From positions 1-9,927 of the forward strand of contig JAEOST010000447.1 in the NCBI GenBank assembly GCA_016840245.1: 9,927 nt of DNA, in the 5' to 3' direction. Below the pieces are notes generated by a model. The model was not told the DNA's origin. It made no database searches and saw only the letters and a list, made by a program, of their open reading frames with translations. Shown piece after piece: positions 1 through 6,800 of this stretch (positions are counted from its first letter, which is position 1; each line of letters begins with the position of its first letter). The position numbers and the translations under genes are program-made. Source of the stretch: Candidatus Thorarchaeota archaeon (GTDB taxonomy: Archaea; Asgardarchaeota; Thorarchaeia; Thorarchaeales; Thorarchaeaceae).

Positions 1-1
1 G

Positions 2-226
2 AATGATTGGGCTGACAAGAATGCAACACCTCGTGCAAGCAAGTTCTTCCAATATAGACTGACTCTCAAGCTGTCTGTCATCCTTCTCTCCATCCCTTGG
101 CCATTGTTTATAGCTCCTGCCATTGGTCTATGGGTCTTCGACTCAGGATACGAGCTTGTAGGATGGTTTGTGAGAACACGAATCAACCAATCATCTGATA
201 CGCAAGACTACAGCACACATCCCTAA
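2..226 (+). CDS. C-terminal fragment of a membrane protein (5' end outside window)
   Basis: An open frame runs from the window edge to a TAA at 224-226 and encodes 74 residues with no internal Met, so the start must lie upstream. After a polar stretch, about 23 consecutive hydrophobic residues (roughly LSVILLSIPWPLFIAPAIGL, then WVF) look like one transmembrane helix, possibly with a Pro kink. A short, mostly polar tail ending in STHP follows. The composition reads like a genuine membrane-protein C-terminus. It overlaps the tail of the convergent radical SAM gene by 44 nt. I do not recognise the family, and the fragment is too short to assign one. A non-coding open frame cannot be fully excluded. 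Confidence 0.55.
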   Translation, partial: NDWADKNATPRASKFFQYRLTLKLSVILLSIPWPLFIAPAIGLWVFDSGYELVGWFVRTRINQSSDTQDYSTHP

Positions 227-1190
227 AGACTGGAACAAATCCAAGTTGACGTGCAAAATCGACTCCTTCCTGACTGATGTATGCAACTCCGTTGGCACCC
301 GACCTGATTGCAAACTTATCTGTGTCAATCTTATGCTGACCAAGAGGTCGAGCACAACCCAGCAAGAGTGGGATGTTTTCCATTCCAAGACGGGCTGCTG
401 TAATAACTCGTCCAATGCTCTCAGGAGAGGGAGGCTCAACATCCCCCATCTCAGTTCGTCGTATGGGATTTAGTGCAATGATGACCACAGCCTCAGGTTT
501 ATGCGTCGATATCATCTGCAGTGCCTCTAGTTCCCCTGACATTTTGCCATAATCGAGACCTACAAGCAAATGCGGCACCATTGGAATACCCATCTCACGA
601 AGTATTTTCATGGAATCATTCATCTTTGAGGGGCCATCAGGTATTTTGTATACATCCTCAGAAACATGTGCATCTCCTATGATATCAAGCATAGCAGCAT
701 CAATTTCGGCCTCTCCGAGCATTCTAGCTGTTGTTTCATCAATGAGCCCTGTGTGAACTACTACTTTGAGCCCAATCTCTTGAGTTATCCTTTGAATTGT
801 ATCTCCAAACCTATCGAGAACAACATGTCCCCTCGAGTCGGATCCACCACTAATGAGGACTCCCTCACCGCCTTGATGCTTCACCTCATTGCATCGTTCT
901 AGTAGAGTCTCAGGTGTAAGTGCTGGTTCCATTCCCTTTAACAGTCGACCCTCACAATGCTTACAATTCAAAGAACATCCAGTACCGGTCACGCTAAGAG
1001 AGATGAAATTATCCGGATTTTCTATCTGATGGTCCTCAATCTTATGGGGGTATGAAGTTGGGGCATAACAATAGAGATCGTGACCGAAATTTCGGACTCG
1101 TGTTTCATTACCAAGTAACATCCAGTCATCTAGTTCATCTACAGTAGCCTGCAGGATTTTACGACCGTCATGGAGAATGTCGAATGTCAT
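183..1190 (-). CDS. Radical SAM protein, biotin-synthase-like archaeal family (possible LipS-type lipoyl synthase component)
   Basis: From the ATG at 1190 the protein has 335 residues. A CX3CX2C motif (CSLNCKHC, Cys72, Cys76, Cys79) that would bind the radical SAM [4Fe-4S] cluster is followed by a LISGGSD strand (about 112-118), the usual SAM-contacting glycine motif, and a TIM-barrel-like series ending in a GCARP loop. Additional Cys41, Cys279, Cys326 and Cys327 could bind a second cluster. The pattern fits the uncharacterised biotin-synthase homologues of archaea (COG1856-like). From family knowledge, archaeal lipoyl synthases LipS1/LipS2 belong to such radical SAM groups; assigning that role here is inference. 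A longer start at 1244 (353 aa) has an AGGT only 4 nt from its ATG. I prefer 1190, with AGGG about 7 nt upstream and more room for the divergent promoter. The enzyme class is firm; the substrate is not. Confidence 0.88.
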   Translation of the reverse strand: MTFDILHDGRKILQATVDELDDWMLLGNETRVRNFGHDLYCYAPTSYPHKIEDHQIENPDNFISLSVTGTGCSLNCKHCEGRLLKGMEPALTPETLLERCNEVKHQGGEGVLISGGSDSRGHVVLDRFGDTIQRITQEIGLKVVVHTGLIDETTARMLGEAEIDAAMLDIIGDAHVSEDVYKIPDGPSKMNDSMKILREMGIPMVPHLLVGLDYGKMSGELEALQMISTHKPEAVVIIALNPIRRTEMGDVEPPSPESIGRVITAARLGMENIPLLLGCARPLGQHKIDTDKFAIRSGANGVAYISQEGVDFARQLGFVPVFRDVCCSLAYQMIG

Positions 1191-1250
1191 TCTGATACCC
1201 TGAATCAGAATAGAACCAACTTGATTAGGATTGTGATACCACATGATAAC

Positions 1251-1260
1251 CTACAAGTAG
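1251..1260. promoter_or_regulatory. Short dyad in the divergent intergenic region
   Basis: CTAC-AA-GTAG is a 4-bp perfect dyad with a 2-nt spacer. It lies between the divergently transcribed radical SAM and acyl-CoA synthetase genes. It is short enough to occur by chance. I see no convincing TATA box for either gene in this interval. Confidence 0.15.
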
Positions 1261-1292
1261 AAGATTGAAACTAAACCAAGTGCCACTAGTAA

Positions 1293-1297
1293 AGGAG
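1293..1297 (+). promoter_or_regulatory. Ribosome binding site of the synthetase alpha-subunit gene
   Basis: AGGAG lies 11 nt before the ATG at 1309. It supports that start for the alpha subunit. Confidence 0.6.
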
Positions 1298-1308
1298 AAC
1301 TATCGAAT

Positions 1309-2754
1309 ATGTCGGGAAGTAGTATTGTTGGACTCGATTTGTTCTTTAATGCTAAAAGCGTCGCAATATATGGTGCATCAGCTTCGCCGAATAGTGTTGG
1401 TCAAGCAATTGTCCAGAACTTCATCAAACCACAATATAGTGGAAAAGTCTATGCAGTGAATCCTAAGTATAGTAGTGTCCTTGGAGTACCGTGCTACCCC
1501 TCACTTCAAGACATACCTGATCCCGTTGATTTGGTTGTAGTGGCTGTACCTGCAAGATTTGCACCGAGAGTCTTTGAAGATATTGCAGCCAAGGGGACCA
1601 AAGCAGCCATTGTGATTTCGGGAGGGTTTAGTGAAACCGGTCCAAAAGGTATTGAACTTGAGGATGAGATAGTTCAGATTGGTAAGATGAATGGGATTCG
1701 CATAATTGGTCCAAATTGCGTTGGCGTCATAGACACTCATAGTCACGTTGACACTTTCTTCTTGCCAGAATATCGATGTGGTCGTCCTCGTGCTAGCAAT
1801 GTTGCAAACATATCACTGGTCTCTCAATCTGGTGCATTTGCAGCCGCCATCTCAGACTGGACCTCAGAACTTGGTCTAGGAATCAGTAAACTCGTCAGTC
1901 TTGGTAACAAGTGTGACGTGGATGATGATGATTTACTGTATTATCTTGGAGAAGATCCAACAACGCAAGTGATCTGTTACTACACAGAGGGATATGACCC
2001 TCTGAAAGGGAGATCGTTCTTCGATACTGCACATAAGGTGGCAAAGTCCAAGCCCGTAATTGTTGTAAAGTCTGGAAGAGGTTCCCGTGCAAAGGAGGCA
2101 GCAAGCTCTCACACAGGCTCACTTGCGGGGTCAGATAGGGTGGCAGATGCTGCATACAGACAATCAGGTGTAATCCGTGCGAGTAACTTCGAGAACATGT
2201 TTGATATGGCAAAAGCGCTCTCTATGCAACCCCCAGCTAGAGGAGATAGAGTTTTGATGGTCACAAATGGGGGTGGTCTCGGTGTTATGACTACTGACGC
2301 CATTGAAACACTTGGACTGGCACAACCGCATCCATCACCTGAGCTGAATGACCGATTTGCCGCACGACTTCCATCCTACTGTGCATGGGGTAATCCATGT
2401 GATGTAGTTGGTGACTCTGACTCAAGCAGGTATGAAGCGATTTTCGAAGAAGCTATCCAGAGTGATGAATACGATATATTCCTCGTAGGTATGCTTCTGC
2501 AGACACCCACACTGGGTATGGAGATCACTAATGTAATATCTAATTATCAACGTCGATCTGAGAGACCATTCGTTGTGGTGAGCCAAGGTGGAGCATTCAC
2601 GACAAAGGCTGGCGAGATAATGGAACTCATGGGAGTACCTACATATGCAACTGGAGAGAAAGGTGCACTAGCAGCTTGGGCTTTAGCAAGATACGGTGAA
2701 ATCAAATATGGGGACAAGTTCAAGAGGACTTCCAACGCCGAGAATCATAAATAA
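1309..2754 (+). CDS. acdA: Acetate/acyl-CoA ligase (ADP-forming), alpha subunit
   Basis: This 481-aa protein is the alpha subunit of an NDP-forming acyl-CoA synthetase, a cytoplasmic enzyme that converts acyl-CoA, ADP and phosphate into acid, ATP and CoA. In archaea it conserves energy during peptide and sugar fermentation. The N-terminal CoA-binding Rossmann domain (about 10-145) carries the SVAIYGAS and GPNCVGV motifs. Succinyl-CoA-ligase-like domains follow. The phosphorylated catalytic His is His268 in SSHTGSLAGSD, and the Glu expected to pair with it is Glu227 in YYTEG. The length is close to that of characterised separate archaeal alpha subunits and clearly shorter than fused alpha-beta forms. 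The ATG at 1309 has an AGGAG upstream. The beta gene follows after 41 nt. Which acid it prefers (acetate, branched-chain, aryl) cannot be read from the sequence. Confidence 0.93.
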   Translation: MSGSSIVGLDLFFNAKSVAIYGASASPNSVGQAIVQNFIKPQYSGKVYAVNPKYSSVLGVPCYPSLQDIPDPVDLVVVAVPARFAPRVFEDIAAKGTKAAIVISGGFSETGPKGIELEDEIVQIGKMNGIRIIGPNCVGVIDTHSHVDTFFLPEYRCGRPRASNVANISLVSQSGAFAAAISDWTSELGLGISKLVSLGNKCDVDDDDLLYYLGEDPTTQVICYYTEGYDPLKGRSFFDTAHKVAKSKPVIVVKSGRGSRAKEAASSHTGSLAGSDRVADAAYRQSGVIRASNFENMFDMAKALSMQPPARGDRVLMVTNGGGLGVMTTDAIETLGLAQPHPSPELNDRFAARLPSYCAWGNPCDVVGDSDSSRYEAIFEEAIQSDEYDIFLVGMLLQTPTLGMEITNVISNYQRRSERPFVVVSQGGAFTTKAGEIMELMGVPTYATGEKGALAAWALARYGEIKYGDKFKRTSNAENHK

Positions 2755-2780
2755 GAGAGATAGTTCTGAATACGATACCA

Positions 2781-2786
2781 GAGAGG
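2781..2786 (+). promoter_or_regulatory. Ribosome binding site of the synthetase beta-subunit gene
   Basis: GAGAGG lies 9 nt before the ATG at 2796, inside the 41-nt gap after the alpha gene. With no room for a separate promoter, co-transcription is expected. Confidence 0.5.
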
Positions 2787-2795
2787 ACTGAAACG

Positions 2796-3542
2796 ATGAA
2801 GTTAGCCAAGAAGATTTTCGAGACCGCCCTACAGGAGGGACGAACCTTTGTCCTTGAACATGAAGCCAAGGATATAATGAAGGCATATGGAATACCAATC
2901 CCACCATACGATACTGCAGCAACAGAGGATGAAGCTGTAGAGAAGTCAAAGGCGATAGGATTCCCAGTTGTTCTTAAAATTCTATCAAAGGATGTCTTAC
3001 ACAAGTCAGATGCAGGTGGAGTCAAACTTAACCTGAAGAACGAGGAAGATGTACGCTCGGCATTCAGAGAAATAATGGAGAATGCTAAGAAGTACGGTGA
3101 GGAGAAAGGACATGAGGTTGACTTGAGTCGTGGTGTCTTCATCACGGAGTTCTCAGAAATGGGAACAGAGATCATCGTAGGCGTTACTCGTGACCCACAG
3201 TTTGGTCATGCACTCATGGCGGGCTTAGGTGGTATATTCGTTGAAGTCCTGAAGGATGTCAGTTTCAGGCTCATCCCAATGGGTGAAATTGATGCACGTG
3301 AGATGCTCTCTGAACTTAAGGCGTACAAGATACTAGAGGGCGTGAGAGGCGAACCACCACGTGATGTTGATGCACTTGTAGATGTGATGCTCAAGGTATC
3401 AAAGATGATTGATGAGAACAAAGAGATTACAGAACTAGATTGTAATCCCACATTCGTATATGAGAAGGGCAAGGGTGTGTTGGTTGTCGATGCGAGGATT
3501 CTAATCGAGAACCCAGAAAAAGACGATTCATCTAGCCATTGA
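2796..3542 (+). CDS. acdB: Acetate/acyl-CoA ligase (ADP-forming), beta subunit (ATP-grasp)
   Basis: The 248-aa product is an ATP-grasp protein of the synthetase beta family. It supplies the nucleotide-binding half that takes the phosphate from the alpha-subunit histidine to make ATP. Visible signatures are the N-terminal helical part with KAYGIPIPPY (29-38), the glycine-containing LHKSDAGGV segment (68-76) with His69 at the position of the conserved beta-subunit histidine, the ATP-grasp strand ITEFSEMGTEIIVGVTRDP, the glycine loop GLGGIFVEVL, and the ELDCNP metal/nucleotide motif near the C-terminus. The length matches stand-alone archaeal beta subunits. It is the second gene of the operon. 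Its last 11 nt overlap the end of the convergent 398-aa gene, so transcripts from the two strands would be complementary there. Confidence 0.93.
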   Translation: MKLAKKIFETALQEGRTFVLEHEAKDIMKAYGIPIPPYDTAATEDEAVEKSKAIGFPVVLKILSKDVLHKSDAGGVKLNLKNEEDVRSAFREIMENAKKYGEEKGHEVDLSRGVFITEFSEMGTEIIVGVTRDPQFGHALMAGLGGIFVEVLKDVSFRLIPMGEIDAREMLSELKAYKILEGVRGEPPRDVDALVDVMLKVSKMIDENKEITELDCNPTFVYEKGKGVLVVDARILIENPEKDDSSSH

Positions 3543-4728
3543 TAATAGAATCAAGCAATATCAGGCCTCTCTGTAAATCGCTGGTTCGCAAAATCTCAGC
3601 AGATGAATCCATGTTTCCTCCAATCACTAACAGTACTAGTGAAACAAAACGGGGGATTAGTTTGCTGTGCTCGAAGAGAAAGTCGCGGTTGCCTGTAGAA
3701 TCCACAATTAACCCCTCAAAGCGGCGAATAAGCAGATTGATTCGTTCCATGAATTCCTCATTAGTTCTGAATTTGTTGAATAAATCAATCACAGAAGATT
3801 CATCATGCAGCAAATTCGTAGACATTCCAGTCTGTTCTAGGGTCTTCATTGCCCCGCGAATCAAGTTTTCATATTGATGTTCCTCAATACGATCAATACC
3901 TTGTGAGAATGCTTCTAGTTGTGCTAAGAACCTTAGTGAATTCGTGAGTAGGGCTCGTAGAGATGCTGAGGGAGGGGATGATTCCTTAGGAAGACTGTCA
4001 AAGTAGTTCTGTTCTAGCTGAGCAGCAACAGAAGAATCCAATCTACTCTCAAATCCCGGTGTAATAGTGATTCCAGCCACACTAGGAAGTCGTGAGCTGG
4101 TACCTAGTCGACGGACAGCTGATAGTGTTCTAAGATCATCATACTCGCTATGGAAGAGAAGTATTCGTGTGATATCATAGGCCAGTTCAAAATCGTTCTC
4201 GTCGGTGAGATTACGACCTTGACTCTTGCATATGAATGCACAAAACAGGACCCATACCGACGCTAGCGATTCGCAAAGGTCGTTTCTTTGAGGCATCGAG
4301 GTGATTTCGTGCTCATCGAGAAAGCGAGAGAGTCGTTCAATTGAACCTGTTATTCGACTCATTGTGGCACTCCCAACCTTGACAGAGACCATCCCTTTCA
4401 TGAAGTCACGTGGATCCTTACTAGGTGGTCGTATCACAAATCCAGGTTCCTTGCGATTCATAGACCACCATTTGGAAGTTGATGTGAAGTAGTCCAATAT
4501 GTCAATTGCTGAAGCTAGGTCAGAGAGGGAAACTACATCGTTTGTGCGTACATAAGCAATAAGCCGAGATATTGTTTTGAGAAATCTAGTTAGATGTGAA
4601 GATAGGTCATGTCCTGCAAAAGTGTAATTGGAAAATTTACCAACGACTGTATCCATATGTGGAACTATCTCAGGTGGAAATCTTGTTTCCATCAAGCCCC
4701 GATATGCATCAATGGGTTTTCTTGCCAA
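3532..4728 (-). CDS. Uncharacterised 398-aa all-helical protein with repeated lid-like units
   Basis: I do not recognise this family. The protein is soluble and looks almost entirely helical, with no signal peptide or clear membrane segment. A two-helix pattern appears to recur about four times: a hydrophobic helix, a short polar turn, then [S/T]xxD-x-xxA-xx-hydrophobic. Examples are near 46-81 (SLSDLASAIDILDYF), 152-192 (LTDENDFELAYDITRILLF), 264-297 (a weaker copy) and 358-396 (RTSDLQRGLILLDSII). The pattern resembles C-terminal lid helices of AAA+/MCM-like ATPases or histone-fold ends, but no ATPase motif is present. The start is a TTG at 4728. A TGA six codons upstream leaves no earlier in-frame start, and GGAG lies about 10 nt before it. 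ATG at 4692 (Met13) is an alternative. A TATA-like box supports an independent promoter. Confidence 0.75.
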   Translation of the reverse strand: MARKPIDAYRGLMETRFPPEIVPHMDTVVGKFSNYTFAGHDLSSHLTRFLKTISRLIAYVRTNDVVSLSDLASAIDILDYFTSTSKWWSMNRKEPGFVIRPPSKDPRDFMKGMVSVKVGSATMSRITGSIERLSRFLDEHEITSMPQRNDLCESLASVWVLFCAFICKSQGRNLTDENDFELAYDITRILLFHSEYDDLRTLSAVRRLGTSSRLPSVAGITITPGFESRLDSSVAAQLEQNYFDSLPKESSPPSASLRALLTNSLRFLAQLEAFSQGIDRIEEHQYENLIRGAMKTLEQTGMSTNLLHDESSVIDLFNKFRTNEEFMERINLLIRRFEGLIVDSTGNRDFLFEHSKLIPRFVSLVLLVIGGNMDSSAEILRTSDLQRGLILLDSIING

Positions 4729-4770
4729 GACTCTACAATCTCCTCAAGACATCTGAAATTAATTTGTTGA

Positions 4771-4779
4771 CATATATTT
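4771..4779 (-). promoter_or_regulatory. TATA-like promoter of the 398-aa protein gene
   Basis: On the minus strand this reads AAATATATG. Its centre is about 47 nt before the TTG start. Archaeal transcription starts about 26 nt downstream of the box, which would leave a leader of about 20 nt that still contains the GGAG. The 106-nt gap after the prenyltransferase gene is long enough for a separate promoter. A second AT-rich stretch, TTATATGAT at about 4809-4817, is another candidate. Confidence 0.45.
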
Positions 4780-4834
4780 CATTGATTCGGGTTTGAAAAG
4801 ACTGTGTATCATATAAGAATGTGTCAAATGGTGT

Positions 4835-5614
4835 CTACTTACCATGTCGCCGCTCTCGTAGCTCGTAAGATCGGAGTGCACGCCAAATATCGATACGTCT
4901 GACAGCTGGCCAGTAAATCTGTGCAAAGTACAACTCTGAATATGCAGATTGCCAGAGTAGAAAACCAGAGAGACGCTCCTCTCCAGATGTTCTGATTATA
5001 AGATCAGGGTCAGGTACACCATTCGTATAGAGATGACTCGCAATCATACTCTCGTCAATTTCAGATGGTGAGAGTGCTCCAGCTGCAATCTTCTCGCCAA
5101 TGGCTTTCATTGCATCAACCACTTCTGCTCTACCGGCATAGCTTATGGCTACATTCAGAATGTGGTCACTATAGTTCTCGGTTTCGGCCTCTGCTGCAAG
5201 TATAGCTAGTTGAACATCTTCTGGTAGAAGATCAGTTCGTCCAATCGCTTTGATACGTACACGGTGACGGTGGACATCTGGATTATCCACAACCTCACTG
5301 AACTTCTCCTTGGCGATTTTCATGATTTCTCGTATCTCGTCGCCTGATCGATCGAAGTTCTCTCCTGAGAATGCATAGAGTGTGCAGACCTTTACACCAG
5401 CCTCCCAGAGGATACGGAGAACCTCCATGACTTTCTGTGCGCCCTTATGATGACCAAACCAAGGTGAATCAAGACCATGCTGTCGAGCATATCGGCGGTT
5501 TCCATCTAAGATTACGCCAACATGATGTGGGGCCTTATCTTTACTCAACTGGCGGTGTAGCCAATATTCGTAAAGTCTGTAGACGGGCCCTGTGAGATTC
5601 AATAAGCTGTACAC
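4835..5614 (-). CDS. uppS: Cis-prenyltransferase (di-trans,poly-cis polyprenyl/dolichyl diphosphate synthase)
   Basis: The 259-aa enzyme adds isopentenyl units in cis to an allylic diphosphate to make the long polyprenyl carrier. In archaea this becomes dolichyl phosphate, used at the membrane for N-glycosylation. All family motifs are present: VILDGNRRYAR with the Mg-binding Asp37, GHHKGA (54-59), LYAFSGENFDRS (79-90), the VAISYAGRAEVVDA strand-helix (155-168), and DLIIRTSGEERLSGFLLWQ (204-222) with SAYSELYF behind it. The N-terminal 30 residues (VYRLYEYWLHRQL) form an amphipathic helix, as in archaeal and eukaryotic members, that may touch the membrane. The start is GTG at 5614. A TAG two codons upstream closes the frame, there is no well-spaced ribosome site, and a TATA-like box sits about 22 nt away, so translation may be leaderless. 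Confidence 0.95.
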   Translation of the reverse strand: MYSLLNLTGPVYRLYEYWLHRQLSKDKAPHHVGVILDGNRRYARQHGLDSPWFGHHKGAQKVMEVLRILWEAGVKVCTLYAFSGENFDRSGDEIREIMKIAKEKFSEVVDNPDVHRHRVRIKAIGRTDLLPEDVQLAILAAEAETENYSDHILNVAISYAGRAEVVDAMKAIGEKIAAGALSPSEIDESMIASHLYTNGVPDPDLIIRTSGEERLSGFLLWQSAYSELYFAQIYWPAVRRIDIWRALRSYELRERRHGK

Positions 5615-5630
5615 CTTCTATAATCTAGCT

Positions 5631-5640
5631 CCATAAATAT
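5631..5640 (-). promoter_or_regulatory. uppS: TATA-like promoter of the cis-prenyltransferase gene
   Basis: The minus strand reads ATATTTATGG, centred about 22 nt before the GTG start at 5614. With usual archaeal spacing, transcription would begin at or within a few bases of the start codon, consistent with a leaderless mRNA. Confidence 0.45.
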
Positions 5641-5656
5641 CCCTAATAGAGTTGAT

Positions 5657-5679
5657 GTTAGTGTCAGTTATGCACTAAC
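5657..5679. repeat. 7-bp inverted repeat between the Roadblock and prenyltransferase genes
   Basis: GTTAGTG and CACTAAC are perfect complements separated by 9 nt. The dyad begins 4 nt after the Roadblock stop codon and lies just upstream of the prenyltransferase TATA-like box. It could be a transcript-end hairpin or an operator. There is no T-run directly after it on the minus strand, which argues against a classical terminator. Confidence 0.4.
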
Positions 5680-5682
5680 CGA

Positions 5683-6063
5683 TTAAATCATCTGAGCAAT
5701 CTTGTCTGCTGCCCTTTTCATATCGAGGAAGATTAAACCCAATTTGGCATTTGCAGTAGTTGATACTGTCAGACATGCATTCAATCCAGCTTGAACAACT
5801 AGTAACCAGCCATCAACGCCCTTGACGTTGACCTGTTCAAGACTGCCCTTTCCCAATTCAATCGCAGCCTTCTCGCCCAATGTAAGCATGGCAGCAGTCA
5901 TGGCTGCGACCTTTGCCTCGTCTACATCTGTTGGCAAGGCCGACACAATCGGAAGGCCCTCTACACTAACTATTGCACATGCCTCAATCTCAGGGATACT
6001 GCCCTGTAGTTCGTTTAGGACTCCTTCAAGAGTATCTCCACGTGTCTCGCCCATTGGCCTCAC
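5683..6063 (-). CDS. Roadblock/LC7 domain protein, MglB-like
   Basis: This 126-aa protein is a single Roadblock domain: helix 1 (TLEGVLNELQGSIP), strand pair (ACAIVSVEGLPIVSAL), long helix 2 (EAKVAAMTAAMLTLGEKAAIEL), three strands (EQVNVKG, WLLVVQ, ACLTVST) and C-terminal helix 3 (LGLIFLDMKRAADKIAQMI). The EGLP-I-x-S hairpin is typical of MglB-type members, which dimerise and act on small GTPases. The gene begins 1 nt after the stop of the GTPase gene, so the two are almost certainly co-translated. This mirrors bacterial mglA/mglB neighbours, although the order is GTPase first. The start is GTG at 6063; ATG at 6054 (four codons in) is an alternative. Activating the neighbouring GTPase is inferred from context. 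The domain call is secure. Confidence 0.92.
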   Translation of the reverse strand: MRPMGETRGDTLEGVLNELQGSIPEIEACAIVSVEGLPIVSALPTDVDEAKVAAMTAAMLTLGEKAAIELGKGSLEQVNVKGVDGWLLVVQAGLNACLTVSTTANAKLGLIFLDMKRAADKIAQMI

Positions 6064-6064
6064 T

Positions 6065-6637
6065 CTACTTATACATTCGTGTCAATATCACTTCTCGTGC
6101 AATCGCTTGGAACGCTCGCTTGACACCTACACCCTGTACAGCTATTGTTTCATATATAGGTACGTTCCCGCCAAGTCCGAGCAAGTCCAGCATCTCATCA
6201 CGTGACATCCGGTTTGGAAGGTCACGCTTGTTAAGCATAACAACGATTGGTATCTCACGACCGAGACCATCGCCCAAGAACAGCTTCAGTTCCTCAAAGC
6301 TCTCTGTATTCTCGTCTCTCTGATCTGGCGAAGAGTCTGCGACAAAGAGGATTCCATCTGTGCCCTGTAGCACTACTTTCCTTTGATGTCTATGTCTCTT
6401 CTGCCCCGCTACTGTGAATACATCAAATAAGACCCTGCCGCCTGCGCTCATTGGTACATAGTCAAAGAACAGTGTTCGGTTCGTTTCATCCTCGATAGCA
6501 GTGAATTCTCCTTTCTGGAGTCCCTCGACTTTTCCATACAACCAGCGCAAAGCTGTTGTCTTACCACCGAGAGATGGTCCATAAAATACCAGCTTGAGAT
6601 GTATGCGTCCTTTATCGTCCTTGCGTATCTTTAACAC
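6065..6637 (-). CDS. Small GTPase of the MglA/Arf-like group
   Basis: The 190-aa protein has all G motifs: P-loop GPSLGGKT (20-27), switch I with NRTLFFDY (53-60, Thr55), G3 as TVAGQ (75-79), NKRD (136-139) and a G5-like ETIAVQG (163-169). The TLFFDY switch, the G3 Thr in place of Asp, and the Arg54-Thr55 pair match bacterial MglA, where the arginine takes part in GTP hydrolysis. No prenylation Cys or N-terminal myristoylation Gly is visible, so stable lipid anchoring is not evident. It would cycle between GDP and GTP states, and the Roadblock protein encoded 1 nt downstream is the obvious candidate partner. The start is GTG at 6637, the only one available because a TGA lies four codons upstream. 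The GAGG overlaps this start too closely to be an ordinary ribosome site, so the leader is uncertain. Confidence 0.94.
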   Translation of the reverse strand: MLKIRKDDKGRIHLKLVFYGPSLGGKTTALRWLYGKVEGLQKGEFTAIEDETNRTLFFDYVPMSAGGRVLFDVFTVAGQKRHRHQRKVVLQGTDGILFVADSSPDQRDENTESFEELKLFLGDGLGREIPIVVMLNKRDLPNRMSRDEMLDLLGLGGNVPIYETIAVQGVGVKRAFQAIAREVILTRMYK

Positions 6638-6800
6638 CTCACTGTTTCACTGCATTGGTCGTCAATCAGAATTTGGAATTTATCTTCCAAACCTGATGTC
6701 CAGTTTTTGGGGCTGACTGTTTTATCATTCTAGCCCAATAAAAGCCTTTGTGGCACGGGACCACTCAGAGATTGGTCAGATGCGCGAAATGAGAACGCAA
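6638..6800. other. Intergenic region between Roadblock and GTPase operons
   Basis: This 163-nt gap contains no supportable gene. On the minus strand, TTTTATT at about 6734-6740 could help end the upstream Roadblock transcript. The inverted repeat at 6672-6691 lies closer to the GTPase gene. The gap suggests that the GTPase-Roadblock pair has its own promoter. Confidence 0.4.
6672..6691. repeat. 7-bp inverted repeat upstream of the GTPase gene, possible operator
   Basis: TTTGGAA and TTCCAAA are perfect complements separated by 6 nt. The dyad is 35 nt before the GTPase GTG. Its loop and one arm contain AGATAAAT on the minus strand, a TATA-like sequence at a workable distance from the start. 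A repressor or activator site over the promoter is one reading. A hairpin behind the upstream Roadblock operon is another. Confidence 0.4.

Noticed and set aside
1191..1244. 18-codon N-terminal extension of the radical SAM protein from ATG 1244
   Set aside because: The upstream AGGT is only 4 nt from that ATG, the added residues look unlike the family's N-terminus, and it would squeeze two divergent promoters into 64 nt. It remains possible.
2683..3175. Minus-strand open frames of 88 and 151 codons over the synthetase alpha/beta junction
   Set aside because: They are shadows of the two synthetase genes with Ser/Leu/Phe-rich, low-information products.
5822..6323. Two overlapping plus-strand open frames across the Roadblock/GTPase junction
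   Set aside because: Both lie antisense to two clearly recognisable proteins and their products match nothing recognisable.
6666..6728. 20-codon open frame on the minus strand in the gap before the GTPase gene
   Set aside because: It is too short, has only a weak G-run upstream and no recognisable product. It also crosses the dyad that is better explained as regulatory.
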